Assembly: GCF_001968825.1 (NCBI RefSeq)
Contig: NZ_MIEU01000002.1
Location: forward strand, 186,001-250,000
DNA from: Tersicoccus sp. Bi-70
GTDB lineage: Bacteria > Actinomycetota > Actinomycetes > Actinomycetales > Micrococcaceae
DNA: 64,000 nucleotides
Direction: 5' to 3'
Below the pieces are notes generated by a model. That model worked only from the letters and a program-made list of their open reading frames with translations. It searched no databases and was not told the DNA's origin. Within the stretch, counting starts at the first letter, position 1, and the number at the start of each line of letters is the position of its first letter. This document shows, one piece after another, positions 41,781-50,928 of the stretch. Both the position numbers and the translations under genes were made by a program.

Positions 41781-44473
41781 GGCGCGGACACCCGCTCGCC
41801 GGCCAGGACGCCGGACGCCCAGCGGGCGAGCGCCGACCGGTCGACCTTGGAGTTGTGGCGGATGTCGGTGGGCAGCCGGCGCACCTGCAGCACCGCCGCG
41901 AGATCGAGCTCGGGCATGACGGAGCGCAGCACCGAGCGCAGCGCATCCGCGGTGTGCCGGGGAGCGGGCCCGTCGCTGCGGGCACCCGGCACGGTCTCGA
42001 CGACGGCGACGGCAACCTGCGCCCCGACCGGGCCGACGCCGACCAGGGCCGTGCGAGCGACGCCGTCGACGGCGGCCATCCGCTGCTCGGCCTCGACCGG
42101 GGTGACCGGGCCGCTGCTGGTGCGCAGCACGTGCTGCAGCCGGCCTTCGACCCACAACCGGCCGGCGGCGTCGAGGTGGCCGACGTCGCCCGTGCGGTGC
42201 CAGCCGCGGTCGAAGGCCGCGGTCTCGGTCCGGTGGAGCCGGTCGTAGTGGTCCTTCACGTGCGGGGCGGCGACGAGGATCTCGCCGGAGACGCCGGGCA
42301 CCCCGGACGGGTCGCCCACGGCGGAGCCGGCCTCGTCGAAGGCGCTGATCGCCACGTGCGCCCCGGGCACCGGGGCGCCCACACAGACGCCGTTGCCCGC
42401 CCCGGCCACGGCCGGAGCAGCCCCGGGACCATGCCCGGAACCGGCCCGGTGGACGGGCTGGGCGTCGGCCGCCGCCGCCCGGATGCCGGGCAGGTCGATG
42501 TCGGTGATGGGCAGTGCCTCGGTCATCCCGTAGGGGGTGTGCAGCCGGGCCTGCGGGACGAGCGTGGAGACGGCGGCCAACAGCGGTTCGCCGATGGGGG
42601 CCCCGGCGGAGAGCAGGAGGTCGATCCGGTCCAGGGCGTCGCGATGGCGGGCGTCCAGCCCGCCGGCCGTGGCGAGCACGTTGACCAGGGCGGCGGGGGA
42701 GGCGAACACCGTGGTCGCCTCGATCGCTGCGGCGGCATCGGCGAGGGCGGTCGCGGTCAGCGTCGCGGGAGCGGTGACGTCCATGGCCGGGCTCACCGAC
42801 GTCGCACCCAGCGCCGGCCCGAGCAGGGCGAACGGGGCGAACGCGGCGACCAGGGCGGTGCCCGGCGCGAGCCCGTACGTGGTCGAGACGGCCCGGCACA
42901 TCGCGGAGAGCTGCCGGTGCGTGTAGGCGACACCCTTGGCCGGGCCGGTGGAACCGGAGGTGAAGAGGATCGCGGCGAGATCGTCCGCCTGCGGCTCGTG
43001 CTGCAGGAGCGAGCCGGCCGTGTCCCCGGCGGCGAGCACCTCGGCGAGGCTGTGGTCGACGCCGAGCACCCGGCGGGTGACGGGGTCGGGGGTGCGCACG
43101 GAGATCCGGCGTCCCGGCCAGTTGAAGGCCCGGGCGGCGACGAGGGCGCGGTCGATGCCGATCACCCAGTCCGGCCCGGCACCGCGGACGGCCCGGCTCA
43201 GCCCGCGCGGCCCGAGACCCGCGTCGGCGACGACGATGACGGCACCCAGACGCAGGCCGGCGTAGATCAGGCAGGTCAGGTCGATGCCCGGGGGCACCAG
43301 CAGGCTGATCCGGTGCCCGGGACGGACGCCGACGGCGAGCAGGCCGCGGCGCAGCCGGTCGACGCGTGCGGCCAGGTCCTGCCAGCTCAGACGCATCGGC
43401 CGGCCACCGGGACCGGCCATGTCGACGACCGCGACCGCGGTGTCCGCGGCACGCTCCTCGAGCGTGGCCCACAGGGGCCGGTGGTCCCGGTCGGGCAGGG
43501 TCAGGCGGGAGCCGCGCAGCTGGTCCGCGTCGGCACGGTCGGCGGGCAGCCGCTCGCCGAGCCAGTCCAGCAGCGTCTCCGCCACCGGGGCGTCCTCGAT
43601 CACCAGGTGTCCGGCGCCCTCGAACCGGTGCACGTCCGCATGCGGGAGCCGGTCGACCAGGTCCCGCAGGTAGCGGTCGGCGAAGATCGGGTCCTCGGGT
43701 CCCCACAGCAGCAGCGCGGGCACGTCGAGTCCACGCACGCCCTCGGCGATCCGGTCCAGCTCCGGGAAGCTCGCGGTGGCGGCGTCGACGGGGATGTCGG
43801 CCACGAACTGGCCGACGCCGCCGCGCCGGCGGGCGTGGCGGTACGGCGTCCGGTAGGCGCGGCGCACGGCCGGGTCCAGCGCGGGCCGGGCCAGGCCGAG
43901 GGTGATGTCGAGGAACGCCGTCGTGGTCACCGTGCCGGGCCGGTGGATCGCCGGGTGCAGGGCGAGCCGCAGCGGCCAGGGCAGGGACTCGCCGTCGGGC
44001 TGGTGCACCGCGGTGTTGGTGAGCACGACGCCGGCGAGGGCATCGGGGTGGTCGACGGCCCAGCCGAGGCTGATGCTGCCGCCCCAGTCGTGGCCGACGG
44101 TCACGACGGGGCCGGTCAGCCCGAGCGCGTCGGTCAGGTCGCCGAGGTCGGTGACGCGGTCGGCGAGCCGGCGGGGCCCGGTACGGGCGGAGAAGCCCAT
44201 GTCGAGCTGGTCGACGGCGATCACACGCCACGGGCCACCCTCGCTGGCGATGCGTCGGGCGGCCGGTTCGAGCAGGGACCGCCACAGGTAGCCCCACGTG
44301 GGGTTGCCGTGCACGCACAGGAGGGTGCCGGCGGGGGTGACGTCGTCGGGGATGAGGGCGGCGTTGTCGAGCAGGTGCCAGCGGTGCACGGCGCCCGCAT
44401 CGACGGCGGCGGAGGAGGTCACCGGCAGGTACCGGGAGCAGCCCTCGGGGACGCCGGGCCAGGCGGATGTCAC
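41777..44473 (-). CDS. OleBC fusion: beta-lactone decarboxylase / beta-lactone synthetase
   Basis: This 898-aa protein fuses two steps of long-chain olefin synthesis. Residues 1 to about 320 form an OleB alpha/beta-hydrolase of the haloalkane-dehalogenase type: HGNPTWGYLWRSLL, the nucleophile Asp in VGHDWGGS (near 126), and a late histidine in GAGHLVIED. From about residue 345 an OleC-type AMP-forming domain follows, with LFTSGSTGPAKGVAYTHRQL near 502, YGMTEALP and GWHRTGDVGHLD. OleC closes the hydroxy acid to a beta-lactone with ATP and OleB decarboxylates it to a cis-alkene. The same fusion is known in Micrococcus luteus. GTG 44473 overlaps the oleA stop. Confidence 0.93.
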   Translation of the reverse strand: MTSAWPGVPEGCSRYLPVTSSAAVDAGAVHRWHLLDNAALIPDDVTPAGTLLCVHGNPTWGYLWRSLLEPAARRIASEGGPWRVIAVDQLDMGFSARTGPRRLADRVTDLGDLTDALGLTGPVVTVGHDWGGSISLGWAVDHPDALAGVVLTNTAVHQPDGESLPWPLRLALHPAIHRPGTVTTTAFLDITLGLARPALDPAVRRAYRTPYRHARRRGGVGQFVADIPVDAATASFPELDRIAEGVRGLDVPALLLWGPEDPIFADRYLRDLVDRLPHADVHRFEGAGHLVIEDAPVAETLLDWLGERLPADRADADQLRGSRLTLPDRDHRPLWATLEERAADTAVAVVDMAGPGGRPMRLSWQDLAARVDRLRRGLLAVGVRPGHRISLLVPPGIDLTCLIYAGLRLGAVIVVADAGLGPRGLSRAVRGAGPDWVIGIDRALVAARAFNWPGRRISVRTPDPVTRRVLGVDHSLAEVLAAGDTAGSLLQHEPQADDLAAILFTSGSTGPAKGVAYTHRQLSAMCRAVSTTYGLAPGTALVAAFAPFALLGPALGATSVSPAMDVTAPATLTATALADAAAAIEATTVFASPAALVNVLATAGGLDARHRDALDRIDLLLSAGAPIGEPLLAAVSTLVPQARLHTPYGMTEALPITDIDLPGIRAAAADAQPVHRAGSGHGPGAAPAVAGAGNGVCVGAPVPGAHVAISAFDEAGSAVGDPSGVPGVSGEILVAAPHVKDHYDRLHRTETAAFDRGWHRTGDVGHLDAAGRLWVEGRLQHVLRTSSGPVTPVEAEQRMAAVDGVARTALVGVGPVGAQVAVAVVETVPGARSDGPAPRHTADALRSVLRSVMPELDLAAVLQVRRLPTDIRHNSKVDRSALARWASGVLAGERVSAP

Positions 44474-45495
44474 CAGGCGATCTCCAGCATCGCCGTGTTC
44501 AGGCCCGAGCCGACGCCCATGCACAGCACCCGGTCCCCGGCGTTGAGCGTCTGCGACTCCATGGCCAGGGTCATCGGCAGCGACGCCGGACCCACATTGC
44601 CCCAGGTCGGGAATGTCATCGGCACGCGGGACTTGTCCAGTCCGACGGCGTCGATGATCGCGTCCGTGTGGATGGTGCTGACCTGGTGGGTGACGTAGCG
44701 GTCCATCGAGCGCCAGTCCCAGCCGTTCTCGTGCGCTTCGCTCCAGGCGTCGACGACCAGCTCGAGGCCGCCCTTGAGCAGGCCCCCGTGATCGGTGTAC
44801 ATACCGTCGACGCCGCCGACGCACAGCTCGTGGTGCTCGCTTCCGGCGCGGGAGACGCCGCCGACGATGCGGTGCGAGCCGGGGTGCGCGTCCGCAGGCC
44901 CGAGGACGGCGGCCGCGGCACCCGACCCGAGGGTCAGGGTCGCGAACTCACGGTTGAAATCCGCGCGGGTGGCGTCCGGCCCGTTCAGCCGCGCGATGGT
45001 GGCCTCCTGGGTGGCCTGCGCGTCCTCGCCGTTGACGATCACGGCGTACTGGATCTGCCCGGCGTCGATCATGTTGGCGGCCAGCGAGATGCCGTTGACG
45101 AAACCGAGGCACGCGTTGGCGACGTCGAAGTTCATCGCGGACGAGGGGAGCCCCAGACCGTGGTGGATCTTCACGGCCACGGAGGGCTCGAGATTGATGC
45201 GTGTCACGGACGTGTTGATCAGCAGGCCCACCTGGCCCGGCTCGATGCCGGCGGAGGCCAGCGCCTTCGCTCCGGCCTCGATGGCGGCGTCGTCGAACGC
45301 GGTCCCCGGTGCCCACCAGCGGCGCTCCCGGATGCCGGCCACCCGCTCCAGCAGCTTGCGTGACAGCCGCAGACGCTTCAGGGCGCCGCCGAGACGGTCG
45401 TCGAATTCTGCGCTGGTCACCACCACGGGCGCCTCGATGCTCGTGACGGAGAGCAGGGCGGTGTTGCGGTGGAGGAAGGTAGCGTTGCCGGTCAA
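44470..45495 (-). CDS. oleA: Acyl-CoA head-to-head condensing enzyme OleA
   Basis: OleA is a thiolase-fold enzyme that joins two long-chain acyl-CoAs by non-decarboxylative Claisen condensation. The 341-aa protein has the catalytic cysteine C129 (FDVANACLGFVNG), His270 (YVTHQVSTIH), Asn300 (WGNVGPAS), and the OleA-specific glutamate E103 (RINLEPS) that deprotonates the partner across the dimer. That glutamate and the linked oleBC/oleD genes separate it from FabH. The start appears to be TTG 45495; an upstream GTG is followed directly by a stop. The promoter was not found with confidence in the 255-bp gap to smc. Confidence 0.93.
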   Translation of the reverse strand: MTGNATFLHRNTALLSVTSIEAPVVVTSAEFDDRLGGALKRLRLSRKLLERVAGIRERRWWAPGTAFDDAAIEAGAKALASAGIEPGQVGLLINTSVTRINLEPSVAVKIHHGLGLPSSAMNFDVANACLGFVNGISLAANMIDAGQIQYAVIVNGEDAQATQEATIARLNGPDATRADFNREFATLTLGSGAAAAVLGPADAHPGSHRIVGGVSRAGSEHHELCVGGVDGMYTDHGGLLKGGLELVVDAWSEAHENGWDWRSMDRYVTHQVSTIHTDAIIDAVGLDKSRVPMTFPTWGNVGPASLPMTLAMESQTLNAGDRVLCMGVGSGLNTAMLEIAW

Positions 45496-45634
45496 ATCAC
45501 GAGCTTTCGTCGTTTACGTCGCTTGCTGGAACACGTCGCCGCGCCGTCGCCGCGGACGCGTCCGCGGGGACACGCGCGCACGTCGTCCGGGTGGGACGTG
45601 ACACGACACAGTTAACTATGGACCGTCAGCACCC

Positions 45635-45663
45635 TTGGCTGCATATGCACTGCGGTGAATACT
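45635..45663 (+). promoter_or_regulatory. Candidate smc promoter
   Basis: TTGGCT (45635-45640) and AATACT (45658-45663) are 17 bp apart, giving a leader of about 80 nt before GTG 45751. The predicted transcript starts after GTG 45655, which argues against that longer smc start. Confidence 0.45.
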
Positions 45664-45750
45664 ACCGGTCCAGCCGATACGCTGACCGTGAGCGCGACCC
45701 GACCCGGGAGCGACGATCCAACGGCCGGTGTGGCGACGACGGGAGGCCCG

Positions 45751-48700
45751 GTGCACCTGAAGACGCTCACCGTGCGCGGCTTCAAGTCGTTCGCCTCGGC
45801 GACCACGTTCCAGTTCGAGCCGGGCGTCACCGCCGTCGTCGGGCCCAACGGCTCGGGCAAGTCCAACGTCGTCGACGCCCTCGCCTGGGTGATGGGGGAG
45901 CAGGGCGCCAAGACCCTGCGCGGCGGCAAGATGGAGGACGTCATCTTCGCCGGCACCTCCGGCCGGCCCCCGCTCGGCCGGGCCCAGGTGTCCCTGACGA
46001 TCGACAACACCGACGGCGCCCTGCCGATCGAGTACACCGAGGTCACCATCTCCCGGACCCTGTTCCGGTCCGGCGGCTCGGAGTACGCCATCAACGGCGC
46101 CACCTGCCGGTTGCTGGACATCCAGGAGTTGCTCTCCGACTCGGGCCTGGGCCGGCAGATGCACGTCATCGTCGGGCAGGGCCAGCTCGACGCCGTCCTG
46201 CACGCCACCGGTGAGGAGCGGCGCGGCTTCATCGAGGAGGCCGCCGGCATCCTCAAGCACCGGCGCCGCAAGGAGAAGACGGTCCGCAAGCTCGAGGCGA
46301 TGCAGGCCAACCTGACCCGCCTGACCGACCTGACCGGGGAGATCCGGCGGCAGCTGACCCCGCTCGGCAAGCAGGCGGCCGTCGCCCGCCGCGCCCAGCA
46401 GGTCCAGTTCGAGGTGCGGGACGCGAAGGCGCGACTGCTGGCCGACGAGCTCGTCACCCTCACCGAACGGCTCGCCACGGACCTGGCCGACGAGGAGGCG
46501 CTGCGCACGCGCCGTGCCGAGCTGGAGGTGCGCCTGGAGGCCGGCCGCGAACGGCAGGGCGAGCTCGAGTCCGCCGCCGCTCGGGCCACCCCGGCCCTGA
46601 ACGCCGCCCGCGACGCCTGGTACCAGCTCTCCTCGCTGAGGGACCGGTTCACCGCGCTGGCACACCTGGCGGAGGAGCGTCGCCGGTTGCTCGGTAGTGC
46701 GGAGGCGCCGGCCCGCAGCGGCCGGGACCCCGAACAGCTCGAGCAGCAGGCCGCCGCGGTCCGCGTCGAGGAGGCCGACCTGGCGCGGGCACTCGACGCC
46801 GCCCGCGAGACCCTGACCGCGGCGCTGGACGCCCGCGCGCGGGCCGAGGCCGCCGCCACGGCCGAGGACAAGCGGCTCACCGCCCTGATGCGGGCCGCCG
46901 CGGACCGGCGGGAGGGCATCGCCCGGCTCACCGGCGCCGTCGGGGCCGCCCGCACCCGGGTCGAGTCCGCCGAGGCCGAGCTCGGCCGGCTGCGGGAGAT
47001 GATCGCCGACGCCACCGCCCGCGCCGAGGGCGCCCGCTCCGAGTTCGCCGCCCTGGAGGGCCAGGTCGCCGGCGTCGAGGAGGGCGAAGAGGGGCTGGAC
47101 GCCGCGTACGAGCAGGCCAGCGCCGTCGTCGAGCAGCTGGAGGCCGACCTCGAGACCGCCCGCCAGCAGGAGCGCGACGCCGAACGGGAACGCGACGCCC
47201 TGGCCGCCCGGATCGAGGCGCTGGAGGTGGGACTGGACCGGCGCGACGGCGCCGAGACCCTGCGCGACGCCGTGGCCGAGGGCCGGCTGGACGGCGTCGT
47301 CGGCGGGGTCGCCGAACTGGTCGGGGTGGCCCAGGGCTGGGAGCCCGCCATCGCCGCCGCACTCGGGTCCGCCGCCGAGGCGCTCGCCGTCACCGGCCAC
47401 GACGCCGCCCGCCGGGCCCTGGACCTGCTCCGCGAGCGGGACGCCGGCCGCGCGGACCTGCTCATCACCGACGCAGCCGCCCTGCCGCCGCTGCTGCCGA
47501 CCGACGCCGACCTGCCCGAGGGTGCGGTGCGTGCCACCGCCCTGATCCGCGCCGAAGCGGCCCTCGGGACGACCCTGGAGAGCCTGCTCGCCGACGTCGT
47601 CGTCGTGCCCGACGCGCCGCTCGCGGCCACCGTCCTCGCCGCCCACCCCCGCGCTCGCGTCGTCACGCAGGACGGCGACGTCTTCACCGCGGTCAGCGCC
47701 CACGGCGGTGCGGCCAGCGAGGCCAGCCTGATCGAGCTGCAGGCCGCGATCGACGAGTCGCGGACCGCGCGGGACGCCGCCTCCGCCCGGTGGGAGCAGG
47801 CCCGGTTCGCCCAGTCCGGCGTCGCGGCCCGGCTCACCGACGCGAAGGCCGAGGCCGACGCGGCCCTCGACGACCTGCACGCCTCCGACGCCCGGCTCGC
47901 GGCCGTCGCCGAGCGGCTCGGGGGGTTCGGTTCGGCGATGCGCTCGGCCGAGGCGGAGCGCACGCGCCTGGACGCCGCCGTCGAGACCGCACGGGCCACG
48001 ATCGAGCGCGAGCAGGCCGCCCTGTCCACTGCGGCCGACCGGCTGAGCGCGGCCCGGGAAGCCCCGGACGAGGACGCGGAACCGGACACCGACCGCCGGG
48101 ACGAGCTCGCGGCCGCCGCCACGGCCGCGCGGGCCGCCGAGATGGAGGCCCGGCTGAGCGTGCGCAGCACCGAGGAACAGCTGACGTCCTGCAGCCAGCG
48201 GGCCCAGTCCCTCGAACGCGCCGCCCGCACGGAGAAGGCCGCCCGGGCCGAGGCGGAACAGCGGGCCCGCCGGCGCCGGTACCAGGCCGCCAAGGCGCTC
48301 GCCGTCGGGTCGGCCGCCACCGTCGTCGCCCAGCACGTGACCGTCTCCCTCCAGCTCGCCGCGGCGGCCCGGGACGCGGCCGAGCAGACCCGGGCACGGC
48401 TGGACGCCGAGCTGACCGAGCTGCGCGGCGGCAACGAGGACGTCAACCGGGAGCTGGCGCAGCTGGTCGACAGCGTGCACCGGGACGAACTGGCCCGCGA
48501 GCGGCAGCGGGCCGCGATCGAGGCCGTGCAGAACCGGGCCGCCGACGAACTGGGCCTCAGCGCCGAGAACCTCGTCGCCGAGTACGGGCCGGAGGTGCCC
48601 GTGCCGGCCGCCGCAGGCGGGAACAGCACGGTCGAGGACAAGTGGGCCGAGCTCGGACCTGCCGGTGAGCCGGCGTCCGTGCCGTTCGTGCGCGACGAGC

Positions 48701-49344
48701 AGGCGAAGCGGCTGCGCAGGGCCGAGCGGGACCTCGCGGCGCTCGGCAAGGTCAACCCGCTGGCGCTGGAGGAGTTCGCGGCTCTGGAGGAGCGGCACAA
48801 GTTCCTGGCGAGCCAGCTCGAGGACCTCAAGGCCAGCCGTGCGGACCTGCTGCAGATCATCGCCGAGGTGGACCAGCGGGTGCAGGAGGTGTTCGGGGCC
48901 GCCTTCGCGGACACCGCCACCCAGTTCGAGCACGTCTTCTCCCGGCTGTTCCCGGGCGGCGAGGGGCGGCTCGTGCTGACCGACCCGGACGACCTGCTCG
49001 CCACCGGCGTCGAGATCGAGGCGCGGCCCGCGGGCAAGAAGGTCAAGCGCCTGTCCCTGCTCTCCGGCGGGGAGCGGTCCCTGACGGCCGTGGCGCTGCT
49101 GGTGGCGATCTTCATGGCCCGGCCGAGCCCGTTCTACGTCATGGACGAGGTCGAGGCGGCCCTGGACGACACCAACCTGCAACGGCTCATCGGCATCCTC
49201 GAAGAGCTGCGTGCGTCCAGCCAGCTCATCATCATCACGCACCAGAAGCGGACGATGGAGATCGCCGACGCCCTGTACGGGGTGAGCATGCGCGGCGACG
49301 GCGTGTCCGCCGTCATCAGTCAGCGGATCGGGGTTCTCCAGTAG
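45751..49344 (+). CDS. smc: Chromosome segregation protein SMC
   Basis: SMC is the ATPase of the SMC-ScpAB condensin that loads at parS and compacts chromosomes. The 1197-aa protein starts with VHLKTLTVRGFKSFA and Walker A GPNGSGKSN (residues 31-39). Two long coiled coils flank a hinge (about 500-640, with GRLDGVVGGVAELVGVAQGW). The signature LLSGGERSLTAVALL and Walker B FYVMDEVEAALDD lie near the C-terminus. GTG 45751 has GGGAGG 4 nt upstream; the frame extends 32 codons further up to GTG 45655, but that part is non-conserved and precedes the likely transcript start. It is separated from mutM by the ole region. Confidence 0.96.
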   Translation: MHLKTLTVRGFKSFASATTFQFEPGVTAVVGPNGSGKSNVVDALAWVMGEQGAKTLRGGKMEDVIFAGTSGRPPLGRAQVSLTIDNTDGALPIEYTEVTISRTLFRSGGSEYAINGATCRLLDIQELLSDSGLGRQMHVIVGQGQLDAVLHATGEERRGFIEEAAGILKHRRRKEKTVRKLEAMQANLTRLTDLTGEIRRQLTPLGKQAAVARRAQQVQFEVRDAKARLLADELVTLTERLATDLADEEALRTRRAELEVRLEAGRERQGELESAAARATPALNAARDAWYQLSSLRDRFTALAHLAEERRRLLGSAEAPARSGRDPEQLEQQAAAVRVEEADLARALDAARETLTAALDARARAEAAATAEDKRLTALMRAAADRREGIARLTGAVGAARTRVESAEAELGRLREMIADATARAEGARSEFAALEGQVAGVEEGEEGLDAAYEQASAVVEQLEADLETARQQERDAERERDALAARIEALEVGLDRRDGAETLRDAVAEGRLDGVVGGVAELVGVAQGWEPAIAAALGSAAEALAVTGHDAARRALDLLRERDAGRADLLITDAAALPPLLPTDADLPEGAVRATALIRAEAALGTTLESLLADVVVVPDAPLAATVLAAHPRARVVTQDGDVFTAVSAHGGAASEASLIELQAAIDESRTARDAASARWEQARFAQSGVAARLTDAKAEADAALDDLHASDARLAAVAERLGGFGSAMRSAEAERTRLDAAVETARATIEREQAALSTAADRLSAAREAPDEDAEPDTDRRDELAAAATAARAAEMEARLSVRSTEEQLTSCSQRAQSLERAARTEKAARAEAEQRARRRRYQAAKALAVGSAATVVAQHVTVSLQLAAAARDAAEQTRARLDAELTELRGGNEDVNRELAQLVDSVHRDELARERQRAAIEAVQNRAADELGLSAENLVAEYGPEVPVPAAAGGNSTVEDKWAELGPAGEPASVPFVRDEQAKRLRRAERDLAALGKVNPLALEEFAALEERHKFLASQLEDLKASRADLLQIIAEVDQRVQEVFGAAFADTATQFEHVFSRLFPGGEGRLVLTDPDDLLATGVEIEARPAGKKVKRLSLLSGGERSLTAVALLVAIFMARPSPFYVMDEVEAALDDTNLQRLIGILEELRASSQLIIITHQKRTMEIADALYGVSMRGDGVSAVISQRIGVLQ

Positions 49345-49367
49345 CTCTGGTTCCGCAGTGGGCGCGG

Positions 49368-50816
49368 TCAGGCCGCTGCCGGGTTCCTCGTCGTCGCCGG
49401 GGCGGTCTCCCGCGCCAGCAACCACGGCACCGTCGCCAGCAGGCAGACGGCGCCGGTGACGGCGAACGCCCAGCCGTAGGAGAGCGTGTCGACCATCAGC
49501 CCGGCCAGCAGCGGCCCGACGATCGCGCCGGTGTCGGAGGCCATCTGGAACACGGCCAGCACACGGCCCGCCCCACGGTCCGGGCCGATCACGTCGGCCA
49601 CCGTGGCCTGCTGCGCCGGGCCGAGCAGCCCCGCGCCGAGGCCGGCCGCGATCGAGGCGATGATGAAGACGGCGACGTCCGGCACGAGCCCGAGCACGAT
49701 CGTCGCGACCCCGGTCACGGCGAGGCCGGTCAGGACGAGCGGGCGCCGCCCGTATGCGTCCGTCAACCGCCCGGCGAGCGGCAGTGCGAGCGCGTTGCCG
49801 ACGGCGAAGATGGCGAGTGCGGCGCCGGCGAGCGCCGGTCCGGCGCCCAGCGCCGCGGTGGCGAACAAGGGGACCAGGGCCACCCGGACCCCGAACACCC
49901 CCCACCCGTTGGCGAAGCTGGAGACGATGGCCGCCCGGTACGCGCTGTCGGCGAAGGCGGTGCGCAGGGGCAGGACCGGCGGGGTCGTCGAGGCGCCCCC
50001 GGCCGCTGCGGAGCGCGCGGTCACGGCGCGTAGCCGCACGAAGACGTACGCGGCGGTCAGCAGCAGCAGCACGCCGTAGACGATGAACGGCACCCGCAGC
50101 CCCAGGCCGCCGAGCACACCACCGACCACCGGGCCGGCGATGTTGCCGAGCAGGAACGAGCCGGCGTAGTAGCTCGAGATCCGCCCGCGGGCGCCCGCCG
50201 GGGAGAGCCGGACGACGAGACCGAGCGCGGAGACGGTGAACATCGTGGATCCGAGACCACCGAGGCCGCGGAACAGCAGCAACTGGGCGTAGTCGGTCGC
50301 GAAGGCACAGGTCAAGGAGGACAGCCCGACGATCGACAGTCCCGCCACGTACACCGGCCGCTCACCGAGCCGCTCCACCAGCCGGCCGCCGGCCGGGGCG
50401 AACACCAGGCGCGCGAGGGCGAAGACGCTGACGATGGCGGCGGCCGCCGTGGTGCCGACGTCGAAGGAGTGGGCCAGCTGCGGGAGCACCGGGGCCACGA
50501 GGCCGAAGCCGAGCGCGATGACGAACGCCGCCGCGATCAGGACGAGGATCTCCGGCGGGATCGGCGTGCGCGGCGCTCGCGGGCGCCGCGCTCGTCGTCC
50601 CCGTCCCCGGTCGCCCTCACCCGGTGACTCGACGTCCGGTTCGCGTCGCCACCACAGCGTGAGTACGCCGCGCAGCGATCGCAGACGTCTTCCGGACGAG
50701 CGAACGGGGTCGCCGCTGGTCGGCGAGGGGTCGGTGGGGGAGGGATTCGTCGAGGAGGAGCCTGCGGCGGAGCGGTGCCCCGGTTCGGGCTGGGAGCGGG
50801 GCGGCGTCGTCGGCAT
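49368..50816 (-). CDS. MFS transporter
   Basis: This 482-aa major facilitator transporter has about 12 hydrophobic segments after a polar N-terminal tail of about 80 residues rich in Ser/Pro/Arg. The motif-A loop (GGRLVERLGERPVYVAG) follows TM2, and a related loop (AGRLTDAYGRRPLVL) occurs in the second half. The sequence resembles drug-efflux (DHA) members such as those related to YdhP/TetA, but the substrate cannot be assigned. ATG 50816 is one option for the start; the frame continues upstream and the first conserved residues begin near PPEILVLIAAAF. It converges on smc with 23 bp between stops. Confidence 0.88.
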   Translation of the reverse strand: MPTTPPRSQPEPGHRSAAGSSSTNPSPTDPSPTSGDPVRSSGRRLRSLRGVLTLWWRREPDVESPGEGDRGRGRRARRPRAPRTPIPPEILVLIAAAFVIALGFGLVAPVLPQLAHSFDVGTTAAAAIVSVFALARLVFAPAGGRLVERLGERPVYVAGLSIVGLSSLTCAFATDYAQLLLFRGLGGLGSTMFTVSALGLVVRLSPAGARGRISSYYAGSFLLGNIAGPVVGGVLGGLGLRVPFIVYGVLLLLTAAYVFVRLRAVTARSAAAGGASTTPPVLPLRTAFADSAYRAAIVSSFANGWGVFGVRVALVPLFATAALGAGPALAGAALAIFAVGNALALPLAGRLTDAYGRRPLVLTGLAVTGVATIVLGLVPDVAVFIIASIAAGLGAGLLGPAQQATVADVIGPDRGAGRVLAVFQMASDTGAIVGPLLAGLMVDTLSYGWAFAVTGAVCLLATVPWLLARETAPATTRNPAAA

Positions 50817-50928
50817 GGCAGGACGAGTCTGCCACGCGATCGCCGGCCGTGGTCCGGGCGGCCGTCCCCGGTGTCCGGGCGAGCAGCCGCACCGGGTCGT
50901 GGCTGCGCGGACATGAGAAGCTGGCTTC

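Noticed and set aside
41855-44698. Long plus-strand frame opposite oleBC
   Set aside because: The composition is Gly/Arg/Val/Asp noise, while the minus strand has complete, well-conserved OleB and OleC motifs.
45655-45750. Longer smc N-terminus from GTG 45655
   Set aside because: The extra 32 residues are not SMC-like, there is no ribosome site at 45655, and the likely promoter lies inside that segment. GTG 45751 has GGGAGG at the right distance.
45616-49905. Very long open frames antisense to smc (over 1000 codons)
   Set aside because: They have no recognisable domains, are very rich in Gly/Arg/Ala/Ser, and mirror the third-codon GC bias of smc. This is a common artefact in high-GC DNA.
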